A stretch of 64,000 nucleotides of DNA, taken from contig JASNZW010000002.1 of NCBI GenBank assembly GCA_048499435.1, positions 620,001 to 684,000 on the forward strand, read 5' to 3'. This DNA comes from DAOTWC01 sp048499435. Lineage in GTDB: Bacteria; Chloroflexota; Anaerolineae; Aggregatilineales; Phototrophicaceae. Both the position numbers and the translations under genes were made by a program. The notes under the pieces are model-generated. The model searched no databases and was not told the origin of the DNA. It saw only the letters and a list, made by a program, of their open reading frames with translations. This document shows, piece by piece, positions 42,738 through 50,325 of this stretch. Within the stretch, counting starts at the first letter, position 1; the number at the start of each line of letters is the position of its first letter.

Positions 42738-43667
42738 TCAACCGCCGCCGCTGGCCTGTTCGACCGCCGCAGGCTGGCGCAGGCGGGGCAGCCGCCTGAT
42801 GTTGGCGATGCCAATGCCGACCATGATCAGGGCCGCGCCCAGCAGCAGCGCCAGCCCGACTGTTTCCTGTAAAAAGAGCACGCCCAGCACCACTCCCACC
42901 AGCGGCACGATATACGTCACCATGGCGGCGCGCGCCGCGCCCAGTTCGCGCACAATGTAGTAGAAGAACAAGTAGGCGACAAATGTGTTAAGCAGGCCCA
43001 GCGCCACTGTCGCGCCGATAGTCAGCGGCGCGAGCGTGTTCAGCGGCGTAAAGCCCGGCGCGGTCAGCAGCGCGAAGGGCGCGGTGACGACCGCCGCCGT
43101 CAGCAGCGTGCTGCCGGCGACCACAATCGGCCACACGTCGTTCTGGATCAGGCGGCGGCTGTAGGACGTGAAGAAACCGTAAAACAGCGACGCCACCACA
43201 ATCGCAAGCTGGCCCGTCAGGTGGCCGGCGAATATATCGCCGCCCTCGCTGAACAGCACCATCACGCCGACGAAGCCGGTCAGCAGGCCGATCACCCGGC
43301 GCCGCGTGATGCGCTCGTCGGCGAAGGTGAAGTGCGCCACGACCAGCGCGAACAGCGCCGCGGTGGACTGCAGCACCGCCGCCGTTCCGCTCTCCACGGT
43401 CTGTTCGCCCCAGGTGATCAGTGTGAAGGGGATGACCACGTTGCCGATGCCCAGGATGATCAGGCCGCGCAGGGTGGGCCAGTCGCGCGGGATAGGCACG
43501 CGGCGCGCCGCGATCACCAGCGCCATGCCCGCCGCGCCGATGGCGGTGCGGATGAACACCACTTCGACCGGGCGCAGTTCCTGCACGCTCAGCCGGATGA
43601 ACATGAACGACGACCCCCAGATCAGCCCCAGCGCCCAGAACGCAATCCACGCCTGCCGTTTTTTCAC
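42738..43667 (-). CDS. EamA/DMT-superfamily transporter
   Basis: The protein, about 309 residues from GTG 43667, has ten hydrophobic helices in two EamA repeats. The helix 1 motif is LGLIWGSSFMFIRLSV and each repeat ends with a positive charge. DMT transporters of this type export amino acids, purines or other metabolites. GTG 43667 has GAAGGGGG 4 nt upstream; an ATG 27 nt earlier is an alternative. Confidence 0.88.
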   Translation of the reverse strand: MKKRQAWIAFWALGLIWGSSFMFIRLSVQELRPVEVVFIRTAIGAAGMALVIAARRVPIPRDWPTLRGLIILGIGNVVIPFTLITWGEQTVESGTAAVLQSTAALFALVVAHFTFADERITRRRVIGLLTGFVGVMVLFSEGGDIFAGHLTGQLAIVVASLFYGFFTSYSRRLIQNDVWPIVVAGSTLLTAAVVTAPFALLTAPGFTPLNTLAPLTIGATVALGLLNTFVAYLFFYYIVRELGAARAAMVTYIVPLVGVVLGVLFLQETVGLALLLGAALIMVGIGIANIRRLPRLRQPAAVEQASGGG

Positions 43668-43857
43668 AGCGCCCCCTTCAGCCCCCCGAAACATACGTTC
43701 GCAAGGATAGGGTATCTGCCCGGCGCTGTCAACGAGTCCGTAGGGCCAATCGGCGGCGCGGGCCGCTTCCCGCGCTGCGGCGATTTCTGATGGTTGCGTA
43801 TTTGCGTTGTGTGTTATGATTTCGCGTCAAATCAGCGCTATCGCGAGATCAGGTTAC

Positions 43858-43941
43858 ATGTCAAAGCATATCCTGAGACGGCTGCTGCAGGGGATTCCGA
43901 CGTTCTTCGGGGTGACGGCGGCAGCGGGAAAGGGAAACTAA
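43858..43941 (+). pseudogene. Fossil N-terminus of an OppB/DppB-type ABC permease
   Basis: A 27-codon frame starts MSKHILRRLLQGIPTFFGVT, the standard beginning of peptide/nickel ABC permeases (cytoplasmic start, then the first helix with RRLLQxIPTFFGVT). It then diverges into AAAGKGN and stops. The rest of the permease and its partner genes are absent; the ABM-like gene starts 1 nt after its stop. TATGAT at 43815-43820 may be the surviving promoter. I infer a deletion that fused the permease 5' end to another gene. A regulatory uORF role now is possible. Confidence 0.6.
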
Positions 43942-43942
43942 C

Positions 43943-44233
43943 GTGTACGGAACGATCGCCTTGCTGCGGGTCCTGCCGGGCCAGGAAGTGGCGCTGCTGG
44001 CTGAGGTGCGCGCTGAGGATCTGGAAGCGCACATGCCGGGGCACGTCGCGCAGTACGTCTACCGGGCGGACGCCGACCCGCATTGTTACTGGCTGGTGGT
44101 CCTGTTCGAGAGCCGCGAAGCCTATCACGCCAACGCCGCCAGCCCGGAACAGCACGCGCGCTATCTGCGGCTGCGCGCGCTGCTGACGGCGGAGCCGGAG
44201 TGGCACGACGGCGAAATTGTCTACGCGCGGTGA
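43943..44233 (+). CDS. ABM-like dimeric alpha/beta-barrel protein
   Basis: The 96-residue protein has the ferredoxin-like beta-alpha-beta pattern of the antibiotic-biosynthesis-monooxygenase superfamily: YGTIALLRVLPGQEVALLAEV, AQYVYRADADPHCYWLVVLFES and AYHANAASPEQHARYLRLRALL. Members oxidise polyketides, degrade heme or act as binding proteins; no substrate is readable. The start is GTG right after a fossil permease frame, so translation may be coupled to that short frame. Confidence 0.7.
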   Translation: MYGTIALLRVLPGQEVALLAEVRAEDLEAHMPGHVAQYVYRADADPHCYWLVVLFESREAYHANAASPEQHARYLRLRALLTAEPEWHDGEIVYAR

Positions 44234-44248
44234 GCGCGGCGCGTCAGA

Positions 44249-45451
44249 TCAGCCCCACTGGCGCTCGTCAACCACCGCGCGCCCGCTGATGTCGCCGGGC
44301 GCGACGAACACCACCTCGTCCACGCGCAGCCGGATGGCGGCCTGCGCCAGCGCCTTGAGCTGGTCGGCCAGCGCGTGGTCCGCGCCGTCGCCCTCCAGCG
44401 CGACCCGCAGCGCCACGTGGTCGGCGTTGGCCGGGCGCGTGATAACGGCCTGCAGCGCCTTGATCTGCGGGAACTGCGCCCTCGCCGCCATAAGCTGGTT
44501 GGGGTGCAGGAACATGCCGCGCACCTTCACCGCCTCGCCGCTGCGCCCATACAGCCCCAGCAGGTGCTGACCGCCGCCAGGGTGCGGCTGCGCCGCGAGC
44601 GCGCCCAGGTCGCCCGTGCCGAAGCGCACCAGCGGATAGCCCCGGTTGAACGTCGTCGCCACGATCTCGCCGCTTTCGCCCGGCGCGACTGGCTGGCCAG
44701 TCTGCGGGTCAACCGCTTCCAGGTACACCGAGCTGAGGACGGCGAAGCCGGGCGCGCCGGCGCGCGTGTAGCCGACGATCCCCAGGTCAGCCGTGCCGTA
44801 GGCCGACGTAACGGTCATGCCGTATTCGCCCTCGAAGCGGTCGCGCTGCGCCGGCAGGTACGGCTCAGCGGAGAACAGCGCCTTCTTCAGCGGCACGTCC
44901 GCGCGCGGGATGCCCATTTCGGCCATCTTGTCGAGCACCGTCATCAGGTAGCTGGGCTGGCCGACGAAACCGTTAGCGTTGAGCGCCAGCGCCATCATGA
45001 TCTGCAGCTCGGTGTTGCCGGGGCCGGTGGGCAGCACAGTCGCGCCGCAGGCCCGCAGCGCCTCGTCGAGCAGCAGGCCCGCCGGCGTCAGGTGATACAT
45101 GAAGGTGTTCAGCACGCGGTCGCCGTGGCCGAAGCCCACATAACGGAACGGGGCCAGCGTGGCCTCCGCCGTCGCCGGGTCAAACGGCTGTGGGTCGTAG
45201 ATCGGGCCGGGCGAGATGTAGATGCGCGGCAGCGCCGCCGGGTCTACCGCCAGGAAGCCGCCAAACGGCGGGTTGGCGGCGTGCATTTCCACCAGCCGGT
45301 CCTTGCTGGTGACCGGGATTTTCGCCAGGTCGGCGGCGGTCTGGATGTCGGCAGGCGTCACGCCGGCCCCGTCCATGATCTGACGGACGGCCGGGGCGTT
45401 GGCGTAAGCGTGGGCGATCTGTTCGCGGATGCGTTCGTCAAATGTGGTCAT
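44249..45451 (-). CDS. Phenylacetate-CoA-ligase-like (PaaK family) AMP-forming enzyme
   Basis: The 400-residue protein resembles PaaK/CapK acyl-adenylate enzymes: short N-terminus, P-loop replacement IYISPGPIYDPQPF, TPAGLLLDEALRACGATVLPTGPGNTELQ, then AYGTADLGIVGY, PGESGEIVATTFNRGYPLVRFGTGDLGAL and GRSGEAVKVRGMFLHPNQL. The usual Ser/Thr/Gly-rich ATP loop (SSGTTG) is replaced by SPGPIYD, so ATP handling may differ. It is the last gene of the Liv-type import operon, 182 nt after livF, and suggests the importer handles an aromatic or other carboxylic acid. The upstream in-frame extension lacks a start site. Confidence 0.8.
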   Translation of the reverse strand: MTTFDERIREQIAHAYANAPAVRQIMDGAGVTPADIQTAADLAKIPVTSKDRLVEMHAANPPFGGFLAVDPAALPRIYISPGPIYDPQPFDPATAEATLAPFRYVGFGHGDRVLNTFMYHLTPAGLLLDEALRACGATVLPTGPGNTELQIMMALALNANGFVGQPSYLMTVLDKMAEMGIPRADVPLKKALFSAEPYLPAQRDRFEGEYGMTVTSAYGTADLGIVGYTRAGAPGFAVLSSVYLEAVDPQTGQPVAPGESGEIVATTFNRGYPLVRFGTGDLGALAAQPHPGGGQHLLGLYGRSGEAVKVRGMFLHPNQLMAARAQFPQIKALQAVITRPANADHVALRVALEGDGADHALADQLKALAQAAIRLRVDEVVFVAPGDISGRAVVDERQWG

Positions 45452-45455
45452 GTGA

Positions 45456-45468
45456 AGTTTGTCAAACT
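45456..45468. promoter_or_regulatory. Palindrome just upstream of the PaaK-like gene
   Basis: AGTTTG-T-CAAACT is a perfect palindrome 4 nt before the ATG. It could be a repressor site or an RNA hairpin hiding the translation start. The surrounding 182 nt between livF and this gene contain no other obvious feature. Confidence 0.3.
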
Positions 45469-45633
45469 CCGAATTCGCTTTGTACGAGGTGCAGCTTACC
45501 AAACAATAACAGCTGAAAGCTCGCCGTTCGGCTTAGAGGCCCAAAGAACTGACAGTTGATCAAAAGTCATTAAGTCAGCTACCAGCAGGGGATTCAGCCG
45601 CGCTCTAAATGCCGGGACAAACCCCGCGCTGCG

Positions 45634-46428
45634 CTACCCCAGCCAGCGTTTGCGGCGTTTGTAGTGTTTCACCTCGCGGTAGCTCTTGCGCTCGCCGGAC
45701 GAGTTCAGCCCCAGGTAGAACTCTTTGATGTCCTCGTTCTGACGGAGCTGCTCGGCGGGGCCGTCGAGCACGATGCGGCCCTGCTCCATCACGTAGCCGT
45801 GATGCGCCAGCCCCAGCGCGGCGTGCGCGTTCTGCTCCACCAGCAGCACCGACATGTGTTCCTGGGCGTTGATCTCGCGCACGATCGCGAAGATTTCCTG
45901 CACCAGCATCGGGGCCAGCCCCAGCGACGGCTCATCGAGCATCATCAGGCGCGGGTGCGCCATCAGCGCCCGCCCGATCACCAGCATCTGCCCTTCGCCG
46001 CCCGACAGATAGCCGCTGGTGCGGCGGTGCAGCGCTTTCAGGCGCGGGAAGTATTCGTAGACGCGCGCCAGGTCGTCGCGGAAGCGCCGCCCGCCCTCGT
46101 AGACCATCGCGCCCAGGTGCAGGTTTTCCTCCACCGTCAGGTGACGGAACAGCGGGCGGCCCTCGATCACCTGCACAACGCCGCGCCGCACGATGTCCTC
46201 GGCGCTGGCGCGGTCAATGCGCGCCCCGTTCCAGGTGACGCTGCCACGCGTGATCTCGCCGTTTTCGGCCAGCAGCAGCCCGCTGATCGCCTTGAGCGTG
46301 GTGGACTTGCCCGCCCCGTTCGGCCCCAGCAGCGCCACGATCTGCCCCGGCTTGACCTCGAACGAGATGCCGCGCAGCACCAGAATCACGCTGCTGTAGA
46401 TCACCTCGATGTTGTTGACAGCTAACAT
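45634..46428 (-). CDS. livF: Branched-chain-type ABC importer ATPase LivF
   Basis: This is one of the two ATPases of the importer. It carries Walker A GPNGAGKST, Q-loop region VVQVIEGRPLF, signature LSGGEGQM, Walker B LMMLDEPS and the H-loop region (LLVEQNAHAAL). The C-terminus is extended by about 20 basic residues (SYREVKHYKRRKRWLG) beyond the usual LivF end. It lies 78 nt after the binding-protein gene, with a strong hairpin between them. Confidence 0.93.
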   Translation of the reverse strand: MLAVNNIEVIYSSVILVLRGISFEVKPGQIVALLGPNGAGKSTTLKAISGLLLAENGEITRGSVTWNGARIDRASAEDIVRRGVVQVIEGRPLFRHLTVEENLHLGAMVYEGGRRFRDDLARVYEYFPRLKALHRRTSGYLSGGEGQMLVIGRALMAHPRLMMLDEPSLGLAPMLVQEIFAIVREINAQEHMSVLLVEQNAHAALGLAHHGYVMEQGRIVLDGPAEQLRQNEDIKEFYLGLNSSGERKSYREVKHYKRRKRWLG

Positions 46429-46455
46429 GATTCAGCCTCCAGTTGCGGGCCGCAG

Positions 46456-46492
46456 CCCCTGTCCCCCTCTCCAGGCGGAGAGGGGGCAGGGG
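46456..46492. repeat. REP-like GC-rich hairpin between binding-protein gene and livF
   Basis: CCCCTGTCCCCCTCTCC (46456-46472) pairs with GGAGAGGGGGCAGGGG (46477-46492), 16 bp with one bulge and loop AGGC. Elements of this C-run/G-run type are, as I recall, dispersed in Chloroflexota genomes. Here it would protect the 3' end of the binding-protein message. It occurs once in this window. Confidence 0.55.
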
Positions 46493-46505
46493 TGAAGCGC
46501 GGTTT

Positions 46506-47897
46506 CTATTCCGCCGGCACGTCTGCGCCGCCGGGGCGCAGGTCCGGCGCCGGGGCGAAGTCCGTCAGCGGGATGAGAATCGGGACCAGAAGCTGGCGGT
46601 CGCCGGCGGTGACGACCATCGGCGGGTTGTCGGCGCTGGCCGGCGTCTGGCCGTCCTGGCCCAGGTACGCCATCTGCGCGATACGGTTCGCGGACAGCGC
46701 GCGGCGGTCGCCGGTGTAATCAATCGTCTGGACGCCGCCGAGCGTGTCGTAGACCATTGTCTCCAGCGTCTCTTTCATGGCCGCGCCGTCCACGTTGTCG
46801 AAGCCGACACGGTTGCCCGTCAGGATGTAGGCTTCGATGAAGGTGTCCATGTTGGCCCACGCCAGAATGTAGGCGATGTTGCGCACCGTCGGCGCGCGCT
46901 GGGCGGCGTCGGCGGCGGCGTTGATCACCTGGATGCCGGGGTGCGCGCGCTCAGACCACCAGCGGAACGGCAGCGAGCCGATGAGGCCGTTGGTCGAGGG
47001 CAGGCTGTCGCTGCCGAACGTCGCCTGGCCCAGCAGGCCCACCGACGTGTCGAGCGCCCAGTTGACGCCGGCGAACGTGACCTGGTCCTCAATGCCCATG
47101 TCAACGATCGTCTTGGCGACGAGCGCCGGGCCGCTGGCGAGCGAGTTGGTGTAGAGCACGTTCGCGCCCGCGTCCAGCAGGTTCTGCACCTGCCCGCTGA
47201 TGTCGGTGGCGGTGGGCAGGAAGTATTCCGCGCCCGCGTAGCCAACGCCGACCGATTCGCAGTAGGCGCGCGACTCTTCTGTGTCTGCCGAGCGGCCAAA
47301 CGCGCCTTCCCAACTGATGTGGCCGATCACCGGGGCCGGGTACATATCAGCGTGGGCGGCCAGGTAGTCGCACATCGCGCCGAGCTGGTCAGCATACAGC
47401 GGGTTGGTGGCGAAAACCCAACCGGGTGTCTGGCCGTCTTCACCGTACAGGCCGGCCACCGAGCCAGCCGAGATGAGCACGGCGATCTCGTCTTCGGCCA
47501 CCTGCTCGCGCAGCAGCTCAGCGTCCGCCGAGGCGTACAGCATGATGAGGGGCGGCTTGGGGTCCAGGCTGGAGAAGCGGTCGTAGATGGCCTGGGTGGC
47601 GTCCTGCACGCCGGCGGTGTCGTCAAATTCCTGGCCGATCGTCGCGCCGCAGATGCCGCCGTGCTCGTTGAAGTAGCTGACGGCGTCCTCAAAACCGGCC
47701 AGCAGCGGCTGCGTGATGAAGCTGTACGCGCCGCTGAGGTCGCCAAAGTGGAACAGCTTGATCGTCTGCCCGGTCAGGTCCACGCCGTCGGCGCAGGCGC
47801 TGTGGTTGGCTGCGAGGTCCGGCAGATCGTCCTGGGCCAGCGCGGGAACAGCCGCCAGCAGCAGCGCTATCACGATGATAAACGTAACTTTTTTCAT
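46506..47897 (-). CDS. Extracytoplasmic binding protein of the Liv-type importer
   Basis: The 463-residue protein has a signal peptide (MKKVTFIIVIALLLAAVPALAQ) and the type I periplasmic fold of the LivK/Leu-Ile-Val family: IKLFHFGDLSGAY, YFNEHGGICGATI, ISAGSVAGLYGEDGQTPGWVFATNPLYADQ and ALVAKTIVDMGI. There is no lipobox. ATG 47897 has GGAGGAGAG 9 nt upstream; the upstream extension would precede the signal peptide. At about 460 residues it is longer than LivK (about 370), as in family members that bind aromatic acids, ureas or amides. The ligand is not readable. Confidence 0.9.
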   Translation of the reverse strand: MKKVTFIIVIALLLAAVPALAQDDLPDLAANHSACADGVDLTGQTIKLFHFGDLSGAYSFITQPLLAGFEDAVSYFNEHGGICGATIGQEFDDTAGVQDATQAIYDRFSSLDPKPPLIMLYASADAELLREQVAEDEIAVLISAGSVAGLYGEDGQTPGWVFATNPLYADQLGAMCDYLAAHADMYPAPVIGHISWEGAFGRSADTEESRAYCESVGVGYAGAEYFLPTATDISGQVQNLLDAGANVLYTNSLASGPALVAKTIVDMGIEDQVTFAGVNWALDTSVGLLGQATFGSDSLPSTNGLIGSLPFRWWSERAHPGIQVINAAADAAQRAPTVRNIAYILAWANMDTFIEAYILTGNRVGFDNVDGAAMKETLETMVYDTLGGVQTIDYTGDRRALSANRIAQMAYLGQDGQTPASADNPPMVVTAGDRQLLVPILIPLTDFAPAPDLRPGGADVPAE

Positions 47898-47994
47898 GTT
47901 GCTCGCTCTCCTCCAGTAGTCTGACAACATTGTTAGGTTTTGCCCTGCATTTCAGTAAGTGCGTGCGCATCCCTCCTCTTTGCACACGGCTGCG

Positions 47995-49107
47995 CTAATG
48001 CGAAAACGGGCGCAGCTTCCACGAGATTTTCAGGATTTCCCAGCGGTAGGCCAGGCCGCGCGGCTCGAACACCAGAAAGACGATCAGCACCGCGCCGAAC
48101 AGCAGCGGGTTGATGGCGGCGTTGATGCTTACCACATCAATGAACGGCAGCACCTGCGGCAGGAAACCGCGCAGAGTGGGCGTAACCGTGGGAATGAGGA
48201 ATTCCTTGAGCAGGTTGATGAACGCCACGCCGAACAGCGCCCCCAGCGGGAAGCCGGCCCCGCCGATCACCAGCATCGCCAGGTACTCGATGGACTTGTT
48301 CAGCTCAAAGGCGGTCAGCGTCAGGCTGTTGGTGTCGTAGGCCATCAGCGCCCCGGCCACCCCGGCGTACAGCGCGCTGATGAAAAACGCCTGGAGCTTG
48401 TAGACGAACACGTTGATGCCCATCAGCTCCGCCGCCAGGTCGTTGTCGCGCACCGCCACGAAGGCGCGCCCGGTGCGCGTGCGCGTGATGTTGCGCGCCG
48501 CCAGCGCCAGCAGGATCGAAAGCGGCACGATGATGTAGAACATCGCGCCGTCGCTGGCGAACGAGATTGGCCCCAGCGTCGGGATCGGCACTTCCAGCGG
48601 GCGCGCGCCGTTGGTCAGCGGCTCTAACGGGTGGTGCAGAATCCAGGGGATGATGAACTGCGCCGCCAGCGTCGCCATCGCCAGGTAGAAACCCTTGACG
48701 CGCAGCGACGGCAGCCCGAACAGCAGCCCGACCAGCCCGGTGAACAGCGCCGCCAGCGGCAGCGCCAGCCAGAACGTCAGGCCCAGCTCGCGACCCAGGA
48801 TAGCGGCGGTGTACGCGCCGACCGCCATGAACGCCGCGTGCCCCAGGCTGATCTGCCCGGTGTAACCCATGAGGATGTTCAGGCCCTGCACCGCGATCGT
48901 CAGCGTGGCGATGCGGTTGATGATTCCGATCCAGAACACCGGCAGCACGCTCAACCCCAGCGGGCCGTCGCTGGTGAGCAGCGGGACCAGCAGCACCAGC
49001 GCGATCAGCCCGTAGACCAGCAGTTTGTCGGCGCGGGTACGGTTGAGCGCGATGTCCTGCGCGTAGTTGGTATCGAAAACGCCTGATGGCCGAATATTGG
49101 CGGACAT
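47995..49107 (-). CDS. livM: Liv-type ABC importer permease LivM
   Basis: The 370-residue permease has about 9-10 hydrophobic helices and the family marks NILMGYTGQISLGHAAFMAVGAYTAA, then the EAA-like loop GRAFVAVRDNDLAAELMGINVFVYKLQAFFISALYAGVAGAL and MLVIGGAGFPLGALFG. It pairs with LivH to form the channel. It begins 21 nt after livH and ends 97 nt before the binding-protein gene. Confidence 0.95.
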   Translation of the reverse strand: MSANIRPSGVFDTNYAQDIALNRTRADKLLVYGLIALVLLVPLLTSDGPLGLSVLPVFWIGIINRIATLTIAVQGLNILMGYTGQISLGHAAFMAVGAYTAAILGRELGLTFWLALPLAALFTGLVGLLFGLPSLRVKGFYLAMATLAAQFIIPWILHHPLEPLTNGARPLEVPIPTLGPISFASDGAMFYIIVPLSILLALAARNITRTRTGRAFVAVRDNDLAAELMGINVFVYKLQAFFISALYAGVAGALMAYDTNSLTLTAFELNKSIEYLAMLVIGGAGFPLGALFGVAFINLLKEFLIPTVTPTLRGFLPQVLPFIDVVSINAAINPLLFGAVLIVFLVFEPRGLAYRWEILKISWKLRPFSH

Positions 49108-49128
49108 AACGCCCCTTGCCCCCGCTGT

Positions 49129-50325
49129 TTAAATACGCTCGATGCGCTTCTGGCCGAACAGACCTTCGGGCCGCAAAACCAGCACGGCCATCAGCACCAC
49201 ATAGGGCGCGAGCTGCTCGCCCGCCTGCGCGCCGGGAAACAGCAGCGTGGCGTACTGCTCCGTCAGACCGATCACCAGCCCGCCCACCAGCGCCCCGGCA
49301 ATCGACTCCAGGCCGCCCAACAGCACCGCCGGGAAGGCGCGCAGCGCCACATACGGCAGCGTGACCGACAGGCTGGTCGCGCCGCCCAGCAGCACGCCGC
49401 CGACTGTCGCCAGCAGCGCCGCGATCGCCCAGGCGGCCGCCAGAATTGAGCGCACGCGCAGCCCAACGGACTGGGCAAGCTGCTGGTTTTCGGCGGTGCC
49501 GCGCATCGCCAGCCCGACATTAGTAAAGCGGAAAAACAGCACGAACGCCAGAAACGCCAGCAGCGCCAGCACAAACGCGATCAGAAAGGCGCGGTCAACG
49601 ATGATCATGCCGCCCAGCGCGGCGGTGGCGTCGATGCGGATCGGCGCCAGGCGCTGCGGGACGCCGATCGGGTTGAGTTCGGCGAACACCGGCAGGTTGA
49701 TCTGGACGCTGCCCCAGGTGAGCTGGGTGATGCCGCGCAGCACCTCGGACACGGCCAGCGTCATCAGGATGGCGGTGATCAGCGGTTGGCCGATCAGCGG
49801 GCGGATCGTCAGCCGCTCGATGAGCAGGCCCAGCAGTACCGAGACGGTCGCCGCGCCGGTGACGGCGTGCAGCCACGCCAGGTTGTTGTCGGGCAGCGTG
49901 ACGGTCATCATCAGCGTCAGCGCGGCGGCGGCCAGCGCGCCGCCCGCCAGATAGCGCGGCGTGCGCAGCGCGCGGTCGCTGAGCGTTGTCAGCACCAGCA
50001 GGACGGTGAGCGCCGCCAGCGCCAGCGCCGCCAGCGGCGCGATCTGCGTGGAGGTGAAGAAGGTGTAGAACACCAGCCCGCCGATGAGCATCATCCAGCC
50101 GTGCGCGAAGTTGAACACGCCCGACGACTTGTTGATTACGACGATGCCCAGCGCGATAAGCGCGTACAGCCCGCCCACCAGCACGCCGGTGAGCGTGCTC
50201 TGCACCAGCCGGAACGGCTGCTGCGCCGCCGCCAGCGGCCCCAGCCACGCCAGCAGCAGCAGCACAGCCACCAGATAGGCGGCGACGATCAGATAGCGGC
50301 GGTAGCCGGACAAAGCCTGCGTCAT
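49129..50325 (-). CDS. livH: Liv-type ABC importer permease LivH
   Basis: The 398-residue permease shows LVGGLYALIALGIVVINKSSGVFNFAHGWMMLIGG near the N-terminus, the coupling loop VGLAMRGTAENQQLAQSVGL and the end FPAVLLGGLESIAGALVGGLVIGLTEQY. LivH is usually about 290-310 residues; this one has an N-terminal extra helix and a pair of added helices around VLTTLSDRALRTPRYLAGGALAAAALTLM. Its ATG overlaps the stop of the acyl-CoA-synthetase gene (ATGA), tying ligase and permease translation. Confidence 0.93.
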   Translation of the reverse strand: MTQALSGYRRYLIVAAYLVAVLLLLAWLGPLAAAQQPFRLVQSTLTGVLVGGLYALIALGIVVINKSSGVFNFAHGWMMLIGGLVFYTFFTSTQIAPLAALALAALTVLLVLTTLSDRALRTPRYLAGGALAAAALTLMMTVTLPDNNLAWLHAVTGAATVSVLLGLLIERLTIRPLIGQPLITAILMTLAVSEVLRGITQLTWGSVQINLPVFAELNPIGVPQRLAPIRIDATAALGGMIIVDRAFLIAFVLALLAFLAFVLFFRFTNVGLAMRGTAENQQLAQSVGLRVRSILAAAWAIAALLATVGGVLLGGATSLSVTLPYVALRAFPAVLLGGLESIAGALVGGLVIGLTEQYATLLFPGAQAGEQLAPYVVLMAVLVLRPEGLFGQKRIERI

